Positions 1-6,007 of a DNA stretch of 7,862 nucleotides are shown piece after piece. The notes beneath the pieces are model-generated. The model did not search any database. It was given only the letters and a program-made list of their open reading frames with translations, and was not told the origin of the DNA. The DNA is taken from positions 1-7,862 of the forward strand of contig JAOZUU010000116.1 in assembly GCA_029938515.1 (NCBI GenBank). Reading direction: 5' to 3'. Numbering within the stretch: the first letter of the stretch is position 1; every line of letters begins with the position of its first letter. The position numbers and the translations under genes are program-made. Source of the DNA: Desulfobacterales bacterium. GTDB lineage: Bacteria; Desulfobacterota; Desulfobacteria; Desulfobacterales; QNYZ01.

Positions 1-137
1 AATATATCGAATTTAATTGATTTGTGGCGAAGCGAGAAAAGGCCGGTGATACATAACAGCCTATAAAGAAAATCGGTCAACTTGGAAAATCAAAGATCAG
101 GTCTTGGGATAAACTCCCCACCCGCTGAATTAATCAT
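1..137 (-). other. Possible start of a further gene, interrupted by an in-frame UGA; runs off the window
   Basis: Seen: 18 bases after the TVP38-type gene there is a textbook Shine-Dalgarno (GGAGGT, 149-144), a 6-base spacer and ATG (137-135). The frame reads MINSAGGEFIPRPDL and then meets TGA at 92-90. After that single stop the same frame stays open through about 30 codons to the window edge (FSKLTDFLYRLL and onward). Options are a 15-residue peptide, a gene broken by a nonsense mutation or sequencing error (for example TGG to TGA), or UGA read as selenocysteine. I see no convincing hairpin just after the UGA, so recoding is not supported, and 30 open codons is not significant alone. The tight spacing and strong ribosome site suggest it belongs, or once belonged, to the operon above. 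No family recognised. Confidence 0.3.
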
Positions 138-143
138 TTTTAA

Positions 144-149
144 ACCTCC
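144..149 (-). promoter_or_regulatory. Strong Shine-Dalgarno (GGAGGT) after the TVP38-type gene
   Basis: GGAGGT lies 6 bases before ATG 137-135 and 6 bases after the stop codon of the TVP38-type gene. It is one of the best ribosome sites in the window. It is the main reason to think translation starts here even though the frame meets a UGA after 15 codons. Confidence 0.5.
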
Positions 150-155
150 ATAAAA

Positions 156-908
156 TCAGACTTTCTTTCGAACGCCTTGAACAAGAGAAAATACAACCAG
201 AATAAAGATAAAAACAACCGTGTAAGTTAAAAGGATTGGGAAGTTTTCCTCCATGACAGGAATTTCATGGCCGATAAACGTGTAGATAATCGTAGCGGGG
301 AGCATGCCTAAGGCTGTACCTAAGATAAAAGTCCAGGGGCGGATGCCGCTCAATCCTGCTATGTAGCTAATAATATCAAAGGCAATAAAAGGTAGTAATC
401 TGGATAGAAGAATTACATAGAAACCCCTTTTTTCTCCTGCGTGCCTTATAAATTCAACGGTTTTCTGATTGCGGACAATTTTTCTTAAAGCCACGTTTCC
501 AAAAAGACGTGCAATGTAGAAGGCTGTCAACGCCCCCATCAGGGCGCCAATCCAGGATATAAGTGCTCCCCAGAAACTACCAAAAATCATACCGTTAGCT
601 GCCGTTATTAAAAATGCCGGAATTGGAGATACAATCGCTTGGGTAATCATTAACAGTACACTCATAAGGGGGGCGGCAACCCCCCAAGAACGAATCAACT
701 TGATTACCTGATCCAAATTTCCAGCAATTAAAATTACACAGGTTTTTTCAAAATGATGGTGAATAGTAAAAAAAGTGACGAGAAACAACAAAAGGATTAT
801 CGCGAAAAGAATATGATGAGAAATTCTACTGTTGCCTGTTTTGGCATGTACTAAACCAATAATTAGAATTCCCAGAAATAAAAGGACTAAACTGTAAATA
901 CCCATCAT
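156..908 (-). CDS. TVP38/TMEM64 (DedA-like, VTT domain) inner-membrane protein
   Basis: A 250-residue polytopic membrane protein. Two hydrophobic helices come first (about 5-22 and 31-50). The VTT-type core follows at about 75-213: a PIP turn at 95-97, a glycine-rich re-entrant stretch (G106, G110), the FYIAR segment at 130-134, and the conserved R170-x-x-P173 with F177-D178, Y182 and G185, followed by helices to about 213. A last helix lies near 225-243 with a basic tail. Relatives (DedA, TVP38, TMEM64, VMP1) are linked to lipid scrambling and envelope homeostasis, and the substrate here is unknown. ATG at 908 is preceded by an in-frame stop two codons upstream, so the protein cannot begin earlier; a second ATG at 905 is equally possible. 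The AAAGGA ahead of it is too close to be ideal. It follows the haem-domain gene by 78 bases with no convincing terminator, so it may be co-transcribed with the Rieske/b operon, but no functional link is evident. Confidence 0.88.
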   Translation of the reverse strand: MMGIYSLVLLFLGILIIGLVHAKTGNSRISHHILFAIILLLFLVTFFTIHHHFEKTCVILIAGNLDQVIKLIRSWGVAAPLMSVLLMITQAIVSPIPAFLITAANGMIFGSFWGALISWIGALMGALTAFYIARLFGNVALRKIVRNQKTVEFIRHAGEKRGFYVILLSRLLPFIAFDIISYIAGLSGIRPWTFILGTALGMLPATIIYTFIGHEIPVMEENFPILLTYTVVFIFILVVFSLVQGVRKKV

Positions 909-986
909 CCTTTACCCGACGTCATTCCAAGATCAAAATGTCGCAATGGCTTGGGTTTACCTCGTTATTGATTATCCAATAATTAT

Positions 987-1991
987 TTATTTTCGATTGA
1001 ATGTTAACGTCATCGGTTCGGTGGCTTTTGAATGATCAGAGCCTGAGTCGTCAAACACGGCTAATGCAAAACTGTAATTTTTCATGGGATTAAACACAAC
1101 ATCGTCTTCATGACCGGTATTCAGCCTACGATGGAGCATAACCAGCCATTCACCATCTGCATGGCGGCTCATGGCCTTCACGTCAAAGCGAGATCCGGAG
1201 GGTTTGATCGGCAAGCGAAAAGGGATGATATCCTCGGCGTTGAAAATAGAATAATCGGTGATTTTAGTTGCCTCTTCCATAAGAAGAAATCCCGGAACAG
1301 ATGGCTTTGTAGCCGGATCTTGCATATAAAGCGGCCGCGTTCCATCTTCCGTCTGGTTTTTTATATCACCGCCGGCGCCAACGTCTTTCCGTCGCCCGGT
1401 CTCTCGATAGGATCCTGTTGGGCTACCGGCCACAGTCAGCCAGGCGTCGTCGGCATAATTATAAGGCGCGGACCGGGCTGCCTTCCAATGCCACAAATCG
1501 CCTTTCTCGATTTCCGTTTTCGTCGCCAACTTCCATTTATCTCTGGACACGTCAGCCGGACTATGGCAGGTGACGGTACAGCCGCGGGTGGCAAACTTGT
1601 CTATCCTGGTTATCTCGAAAAGCAACGCAATCCGGTCCTCGTTTCCTTGAAGATGGTACCACGTTTGACCGTCAAACTTCCAAGATTTCTTAACAATGCT
1701 CCGGGTGGGATCTTTCCATTTGAAAAGAAAAAACAAGCTGTCGTCCGTGTAAAGGGCCCAGGTTGTCACGGTCCCATTGCTTCCGATGGATTTTTCGCGA
1801 CCCTCTACGAGAAGTTGCACGGCCTGGGTCTTACGCCACACCGGATCATCCAGTCCACCTGGAGGGTCTTTGGCATAATTTGCAGTCACCACCAGCGTAT
1901 GCGCCTTGACCAGATGACCCGGTATCAGCAGTACACCGCTGACCGATACGGCCAGTACCAGACTAATTCCAATCAATATTTTTCTAAACAT
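987..1991 (-). CDS. Exported EB_dh-type haem-binding domain protein 2 (ethylbenzene dehydrogenase gamma-subunit-like), C-x3-C-H motif
   Basis: 334 residues from ATG 1991. An in-frame TTG at 2000 would add three residues; I prefer the ATG because it gives a normal signal peptide (basic FRK, hydrophobic core, likely cleavage near VKA-HT). Family signatures (numbered from the ATG): GLDDPVWRK (46-54), LYTDDSLFFLFKW (80-92), GNEDRIALLFEI (116-127), CTVTCH (138-143), KGDLWHWKAARS (163-174), TGHEDD (292-297) and AVFDDSG (311-317). These match the EB_dh / cytochrome c-552 haem-binding fold, which in EbdC of ethylbenzene dehydrogenase carries haem b with Met and Lys ligands. The cysteine motif has three, not two, residues between the cysteines, so whether haem is covalently bound is open. 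The ATG overlaps the cytochrome b stop (ATGTTTAG, 8 bases), implying translational coupling. It is a close paralogue of the gene at 3075-4067. Likely role: periplasmic electron carrier or subunit of the Rieske/b complex. Confidence 0.85.
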   Translation of the reverse strand: MFRKILIGISLVLAVSVSGVLLIPGHLVKAHTLVVTANYAKDPPGGLDDPVWRKTQAVQLLVEGREKSIGSNGTVTTWALYTDDSLFFLFKWKDPTRSIVKKSWKFDGQTWYHLQGNEDRIALLFEITRIDKFATRGCTVTCHSPADVSRDKWKLATKTEIEKGDLWHWKAARSAPYNYADDAWLTVAGSPTGSYRETGRRKDVGAGGDIKNQTEDGTRPLYMQDPATKPSVPGFLLMEEATKITDYSIFNAEDIIPFRLPIKPSGSRFDVKAMSRHADGEWLVMLHRRLNTGHEDDVVFNPMKNYSFALAVFDDSGSDHSKATEPMTLTFNRK

Positions 1992-3051
1992 GATGTTCAA
2001 GATATCCCATTATAGACAGCGCCAACACAGCAATGGCAATTATGGCGGCAACCAGCATGACCATTTTGCGACGGGCAGGATGGCGCTCGGGTGAAGAATC
2101 GATAAACGGCAGGGCAATCAAAAAACCCACCAATCCACCCGGAATAATGACACTTCCGACCACTGACAAGGGTCCTTTAAATATGCTTACCAGCTGGTTT
2201 AGGAACAGGACCCACCATTCCGGCTTGGGAACATAAGTTGAATCGGTTGGGTCTGCAGGATCACCTAAAGGTGCCGGCCAATACCAGGAAATTAGGCCCA
2301 GCACCAACGTAACGCACAGAAAAAGAATCAACCAGCGATTGACCATAACCGGGAAAAAGCGCACAGTTTTTGTCGATAAATTATCTCCAGATAAAGAATC
2401 GGACAATCCCCGCTGTATGAGGAAATGAAAATGAATGACAAGTAAAAAAGTAAGCAGGACGGGCAGGAAAAGGATGTGGAGCACATAAAACCGGGTCAAA
2501 GCTACAATACCGGTCAAGGGCCCCCCCTGTAATAATCTGACCATAAAATCGCCGACGAATGGTACGGATCTCATAATACTGATGCGCACCTGAGTCGACC
2601 AATACCCTTTTTGGTCCCAGGGAAGCAGGTCTCCGGTAATGATGAACGCAGGAATAAGCAGCAGGATTATCACTCCAGAGACCCAGGTTAGCTGCCTCGG
2701 TGGTTTGTGTGCGCCCACCCAAAACCCGCGCACCAGATGCAGTCCCATGACAATCAAGAAAAGGTTCCAGCCATAATGGTGGATACCCTTTATGATGTCA
2801 CCAAATGGAACCGTGAATAAAGCATAATCCACGCTGTCATAAGCGGAACCAGGTGACGGTGAATAGTAAAATGACATAAAAGCCCCGGATAAAAACAGCA
2901 AAACAAGAAGTGCCAAAAGTAAAGCACCAAAAAAGCGATGCCAAGTCAAAGCATCAGCCGGAACATCCAGCTCCTTCAGTCGTTTGATAATCCTGTCCAG
3001 GGCCAGGCGCTCAAATACAGTCTCAAGGCTTATCCCGGCTGTTTTATTCAA
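1984..3051 (-). CDS. Cytochrome b of a Rieske/cytochrome b complex (b6 plus subunit-IV-like, seven helices)
   Basis: 355-residue integral membrane subunit that oxidises quinol and holds the two b haems. Helices A-D (about 42-60, 88-108, 121-140, 186-209) carry the ligand pairs H91/H105 (13 residues between) and H192/H207 (14 between). That second spacing is typical of b6 rather than mitochondrial-type cytochrome b. Other b6 signatures are KPPRQLTWVSG (116-126), LPWDQKGYW (143-151) and ALTRFY (184-189). The C-terminal part (about 240-350, three helices) resembles subunit IV and contains the quinol-site motif as PEWW (277-280) instead of PEWY. The only cysteine is C246, so the cysteine that anchors the extra haem ci in b6f-type proteins is absent (F40 aligns there). 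The start is TTG at 3051, set by GGGGGAG six bases upstream. The gene lies 23 bases after haem-domain protein 1 and overlaps haem-domain protein 2. Confidence 0.94.
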   Translation of the reverse strand: MNKTAGISLETVFERLALDRIIKRLKELDVPADALTWHRFFGALLLALLVLLFLSGAFMSFYYSPSPGSAYDSVDYALFTVPFGDIIKGIHHYGWNLFLIVMGLHLVRGFWVGAHKPPRQLTWVSGVIILLLIPAFIITGDLLPWDQKGYWSTQVRISIMRSVPFVGDFMVRLLQGGPLTGIVALTRFYVLHILFLPVLLTFLLVIHFHFLIQRGLSDSLSGDNLSTKTVRFFPVMVNRWLILFLCVTLVLGLISWYWPAPLGDPADPTDSTYVPKPEWWVLFLNQLVSIFKGPLSVVGSVIIPGGLVGFLIALPFIDSSPERHPARRKMVMLVAAIIAIAVLALSIMGYLEHHV

Positions 3052-3057
3052 AATGTG

Positions 3058-3064
3058 CTCCCCC
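3058..3064 (-). promoter_or_regulatory. Shine-Dalgarno deciding a TTG start for cytochrome b
   Basis: GGGGGAG lies 6 bases before TTG 3051-3049. No in-frame ATG exists near the N-terminus (the next methionine is residue 59, inside the first helix), so this site supports TTG as the true start. Confidence 0.65.
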
Positions 3065-3074
3065 AGACAATTGT

Positions 3075-4067
3075 TTAACGCCCAAATTGTAAGCTCAACA
3101 CCTCAGAGTCATAGGAATCTTCATCTCCGGAATCGTCAAACAAAGCCATTGCAAAATTGTATTTTTTCCGAGGGTTAAGCGCCATATCATCTTCATGCCC
3201 TGTGTCGAGTTGCCGATAGAGCATAACCGTCCAGCTACCATTAGCGTAACGACTCACAGCCTTAATATCGGCACGAGAACCCTCCGGCATTTTGGGCATG
3301 CGGTAAGTGATGGTATCTCCGGGTTTAAATACGGAATAATCTTTAATTTCCACGGAATCAGATGCAAGCAAAATACCGTTTTTAGCAAGCTTTTTGCCCG
3401 GAGCGAGCATGTACTTGGGTTTCGACTTGTCGTCCGTCATGTTCTTGATATCGCCGCCTTTACCGGCGTCACCTTTTCGACCGCCTTTTTTTTCACTGAT
3501 CACAGTAAGCCAGGTATCATCAGCAAATCCTGCGGGATCGGATCGGGCTGCCTTCCAGTGCCACAAATCGCCTTTTTCGGCCGCTGATGATGTGCCGAAC
3601 TTGCCTTCCTTGGCGTTCGGTGCTCCTTCCGGAACGTGACAAACAATCGCGCAGCCTTTAGTGGCAAAGTTATTGATGCGGTTAATTTCGAAAAGGAGTG
3701 AAATTCGATCTTCGTTTCCTTTTTGATGATTCCATTTTTGTCCGTCATACTCCCAGGCTCCTTTGGTCACACTCTTGGTAGTGTCTTCCCAGGAAAACAA
3801 AAAATAGATTTCCTGGTCTGTATAGACAGCCTTGGTAGTGACGGCGGCCTTTTTACCAGCGAATTTCTCTTTACCCTCAAAATGAACATTGGCAGACTTT
3901 GCCTTCTGCCATGCCGGATCATCCAAGCCAGTTGGCGCTTTTTTGATTTTTGCTGCCGTAACAGCCTGCTTGGCAGCTCCGGTCACTTCATTAGAATTAA
4001 GAATAAACAATACACCAAAGGCTATAACCAGAAGAAAAATAAAACCGATTCTTTTTTGTGTATTCAT
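3075..4067 (-). CDS. Exported EB_dh-type haem-binding domain protein 1 (ethylbenzene dehydrogenase gamma-subunit-like), C-x3-C-H motif
   Basis: 330 residues. The N-terminus (KR, then a hydrophobic run 8-23, possible cleavage near VTG-AA at 28-32) is a Sec signal peptide or an uncleaved anchor, so the domain should face the periplasm. Family signatures in order: GLDDPAWQK (47-55), VYTDQEIYFLFSW (81-93), GNEDRISLLFEI (117-128), CAIVCH (139-144), KGDLWHWKAARSDP (165-178), KYM (218-220), TGHEDD (289-294) and ALFDDSG (308-314). It is co-linear with the protein at 987-1991, roughly half the residues being identical by eye. The related EbdC subunit binds haem b; here a C-x3-C-H replaces the usual C-x2-C-H, so attachment and axial ligands are uncertain. 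The start is firm: AAGGGAGGT with 8 bases before ATG 4067. It lies 35 bases after the Rieske gene and 23 bases before cytochrome b, so it is very likely in the same operon and a candidate replacement for cytochrome c1/f. Confidence 0.88.
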   Translation of the reverse strand: MNTQKRIGFIFLLVIAFGVLFILNSNEVTGAAKQAVTAAKIKKAPTGLDDPAWQKAKSANVHFEGKEKFAGKKAAVTTKAVYTDQEIYFLFSWEDTTKSVTKGAWEYDGQKWNHQKGNEDRISLLFEINRINNFATKGCAIVCHVPEGAPNAKEGKFGTSSAAEKGDLWHWKAARSDPAGFADDTWLTVISEKKGGRKGDAGKGGDIKNMTDDKSKPKYMLAPGKKLAKNGILLASDSVEIKDYSVFKPGDTITYRMPKMPEGSRADIKAVSRYANGSWTVMLYRQLDTGHEDDMALNPRKKYNFAMALFDDSGDEDSYDSEVLSLQFGR

Positions 4068-4102
4068 TGTAAATTACCTCCCTTTCTGTTTTGGGTTTAG
4101 AG

Positions 4103-4591
4103 TTAAAAGGTCAAATAGACCAACAGATTATCCTGTTCAATTTTATGTTTTAACATCGCCAAGGGCTTTGTCGGAGGTCCGGCTACGGGTTTTCCGTTAG
4201 AATCAAAACGACCAGAATGGCAGGGACATATAAACTGGTTGGATTCTTCCTGCCAGATCACATTACAAGCCAGATGGGTGCAGGTTGATGAAAAGACTTT
4301 AATATTTTGATCTTTGTTTATTTTAGCCCAAACAAACCCCCTCTGGGGCAATACCATCCAGCCATCTTTAACCATAAATTCATAAGTCAGCATCTCGATG
4401 CTACCGGGCGTTAATTTTTCGACGGCCCCAAAATCTACCCATTTTCCGGTGGCCTTTTTTAGCGCAGGAGCAATAAAATACGAGACTAAAGGAAACCCGG
4501 TTAAAATAGCGGCACCGCTGCATAAGAAGGTTGTCTTAATAAACGTTCGGCGCTTGGAATGAAGCGATTCTTTTTGGTTGCGTTTACGCAT
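4103..4591 (-). CDS. Rieske 2Fe-2S protein of a quinol-oxidising Rieske/cytochrome b complex
   Basis: 162 residues. A Tat signal (KRRTFIK at 13-19, twin arginines R14-R15) leads into one hydrophobic helix (about 20-42), which probably stays as the membrane anchor. The soluble domain carries box I C104-T-H106-L-A-C109 and box II C122-P-C124-H125. C104/H106 and C122/H125 are the expected cluster ligands; C109 and C124 form the stabilising disulfide of the quinol-oxidising Rieske class. After H125 the order is S-G-R-F rather than the usual G-S-x-Y, so the Ser and Tyr that hydrogen-bond the cluster in high-potential proteins are not in place; I infer a low-potential centre, as suits menaquinol. 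It is the first gene of the four-gene operon, 120 bases after the histidine kinase. The ribosome site is weak, but no other start keeps the Tat signal. It transfers electrons from cytochrome b to the periplasmic acceptor. Confidence 0.94.
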   Translation of the reverse strand: MRKRNQKESLHSKRRTFIKTTFLCSGAAILTGFPLVSYFIAPALKKATGKWVDFGAVEKLTPGSIEMLTYEFMVKDGWMVLPQRGFVWAKINKDQNIKVFSSTCTHLACNVIWQEESNQFICPCHSGRFDSNGKPVAGPPTKPLAMLKHKIEQDNLLVYLTF

Positions 4592-4618
4592 AACAATATG
4601 GAATTGGTTTCTTACCGA

Positions 4619-4627
4619 TTTATACTA
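4619..4627 (-). promoter_or_regulatory. Candidate -10 element of the Rieske/cytochrome b operon
   Basis: On the minus strand TAGTAT (4627-4622) overlaps TATAAA (4624-4619). Either could be a -10 box, placing transcription start roughly 20-30 bases before the Rieske ATG. There is no good -35 hexamer at 17 bases; instead the last TTTCAC repeat ends 11 bases before TAGTAT. This layout is typical of promoters that need a PhoB-like activator over the -35 region. Confidence 0.4.
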
Positions 4628-4638
4628 CAATGTGGTAT

Positions 4639-4677
4639 GTGAAAAAATTGTGAAATTGGTGTCAAAAAAAAGTGAAA
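4639..4677 (-). promoter_or_regulatory. Four direct hexamer repeats at an exact 11-base period: candidate response-regulator operator
   Basis: Read on the minus strand the hexamers are TTTCAC (4677-4672), TTTGAC (4666-4661), TTTCAC (4655-4650) and TTTCAC (4644-4639), each separated by 5 bases. Three copies are identical and one differs at a single base. OmpR/PhoB-family winged-helix regulators bind tandem half-sites with an 11-base period on one face of the helix (the Pho box is the classic case). The array lies in the only substantial gap between the histidine kinase gene and the Rieske gene, directly upstream of a possible -10. The nearby response regulator is of the right family. Binding by that regulator is inference. 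Confidence 0.62.
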
Positions 4678-4711
4678 ATGAGCTATTTAAGGAATATAAA
4701 TAAGGCAGGTG

Positions 4712-6007
4712 CTATACGTTGAAAGTTCGAAAAATCAGTTGAACTGTTGTGCCACGACCCGTCTCGCTTTCAATTTCCAATTTCCAACCTAAACGATCAC
4801 ATAGTCGTTTTACAATAGTAAGTCCCAATCCAGAACCTTTATTCCAGTTTCCACGGATATGAGCTTGAGTGACAAGCTTCAAATCATCAGGTTCCATGCC
4901 TCTACCGGTATCTGAAACTATTACGCGATCATCCCTGATAGTAACACTGACTTTACCGGATGGGGTATGTTGAATGGCATTGCGAATCAAATTGGTGAGC
5001 GCGATTTGAAACAAGGGAACCGGTATGGTTAATTGTGGTTCGTCTTCGGGGACAAACTCAATATCGATTGGCTTGTTTCCAATCAGGTAGCGATTCTGTT
5101 CAATGGTTTCCTGGACAACTGGCACGACCGCAAAATTTTGATTCTGATCGACGGCCGCATTTTCCCGTGACAGCCAAAGCAACGTCTCAATGATGTTTTC
5201 CATATTGATTACTGACCGTTCAATACGTTTCAAAGGGCGCCATACTGAATCTTCCTCATTTGCACTTGAAATTTTTCTCTTCAGCAATACCACGGCCCCC
5301 TTGATAATAGTGACTGGGGTTCTCAATTCATGGCTTGCGTAACGGCTAAATTGATGTTCACGCTCAACAAATGTCTCAACACGTCTCATAGCCTGTTCCA
5401 GCGCTTTAGCAAGCACACCGACTTCATCATCAAAAAAAGCCTTCGAAAAGTCTGTCGGCAGGTTCTCAGGGCCGGATTTATTCACCAACTCTGATAGATG
5501 AGCAACAGGTGCAATGACCCGGCGGGAAGTCAACCATCCAATCCATAAGCCAAGTACAATGATTAAAACAACCCCGGCAATCAAAACAAAACCGATGCTT
5601 AACTTGCGTTTTTCGGTAAATTCCAGAGCGCTAACTTCATAAAGCAGATACAAAAGCTTTTCCTGATCCTGAAGTCTTTGTATCGCAATATGATATTCTT
5701 CTTCGTCACTGTAGGTCTCATGCAGTCCTTCAGCAAGTCCCTCAATCATGTCCAGCACATAAAGCGGCATAGATTCTGTACCCACATATGCAGTAATATA
5801 AGGCGATGTTGGTCGAGGATAATCATTATACCGCTGATAATGAGCAATAAAATGCTCAATGTCCTCATTGAGACGACTGTCGATGAGATGATCGTCGATC
5901 TTGTCCAAAGAAACGTAAACGATGGTAGCATATACGATTCCCAGAACGGCGCCGAATAGGCAAAACGCAAAAATAATGCGTGAGCGAAGGCTATATCGAA
6001 AGGTCAC
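4712..6007 (-). CDS. Membrane sensor histidine kinase, partner of the adjacent OmpR-type regulator
   Basis: 431 residues. Helices at about 11-33 and 137-159 bracket a periplasmic sensor region of about 100 residues (34-136), acidic in its second half and rich in Tyr/Pro around 57-72. A HAMP-like linker follows (about 160-212). The HisKA helix has the phospho-acceptor H226 in FSRYASHELRTP (220-231). The ATPase domain shows the N box NLIRNAIQH (339-347), G1 box DTGRGM (366-371) and G2 box GSGLGLTIV (391-399), so the kinase looks intact. I recognise no known ligand-binding fold in the sensor region and no haem or metal cysteine motif, so the signal is unknown. The start is GTG at 6007, overlapping the regulator's end by 17 bases, a standard regulator-kinase operon. 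Its position just upstream of the Rieske/b operon suggests it senses a respiratory or envelope condition. Confidence 0.93.
   Translation of the reverse strand: MTFRYSLRSRIIFAFCLFGAVLGIVYATIVYVSLDKIDDHLIDSRLNEDIEHFIAHYQRYNDYPRPTSPYITAYVGTESMPLYVLDMIEGLAEGLHETYSDEEEYHIAIQRLQDQEKLLYLLYEVSALEFTEKRKLSIGFVLIAGVVLIIVLGLWIGWLTSRRVIAPVAHLSELVNKSGPENLPTDFSKAFFDDEVGVLAKALEQAMRRVETFVEREHQFSRYASHELRTPVTIIKGAVVLLKRKISSANEEDSVWRPLKRIERSVINMENIIETLLWLSRENAAVDQNQNFAVVPVVQETIEQNRYLIGNKPIDIEFVPEDEPQLTIPVPLFQIALTNLIRNAIQHTPSGKVSVTIRDDRVIVSDTGRGMEPDDLKLVTQAHIRGNWNKGSGLGLTIVKRLCDRLGWKLEIESETGRGTTVQLIFRTFNV

Noticed and set aside
965..982. Hairpin TTATTG / CAATAA after haem-domain protein 2, as a terminator
   Set aside because: The stem is only six mostly A-T pairs and no T tract follows on the minus strand, so it does not justify separating the TVP38-type gene from the operon.
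1110..2015. A 301-codon open frame on the plus strand opposite haem-domain protein 2
   Set aside because: It lies wholly antisense to a gene with strong family signatures, has no convincing ribosome site, and its composition (Arg-, Pro- and Cys-rich, no recognisable domain) is that of a shadow frame.
2381..2722. A 113-codon minus-strand frame inside cytochrome b
   Set aside because: It is another frame of the cytochrome b gene, whose own frame carries all haem ligands and motifs; the alternative translation matches nothing.
756..2870. A 14-base identical string (ggtgaatagtaaaa) in the TVP38-type gene and in cytochrome b
   Set aside because: It falls in coding sequence of unrelated proteins in both places, and one such match in a window of this size is plausible by chance.
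4660..4665. TTGACA on the minus strand as a -35 box for the Rieske operon
   Set aside because: No acceptable -10 lies 16-18 bases downstream; the nearest TAGTAT/TATAAA is over 30 bases away. The hexamer is better read as overlapping the TTTGAC copy of the 11-base repeat.
4664..4702. Terminator after the histidine kinase: TATTTA/TAAATA stem followed by eight T
   Set aside because: The stem is all A-T and weak, and the T run is about a dozen bases away, overlapping the repeat array. The T run is better explained as part of that array.
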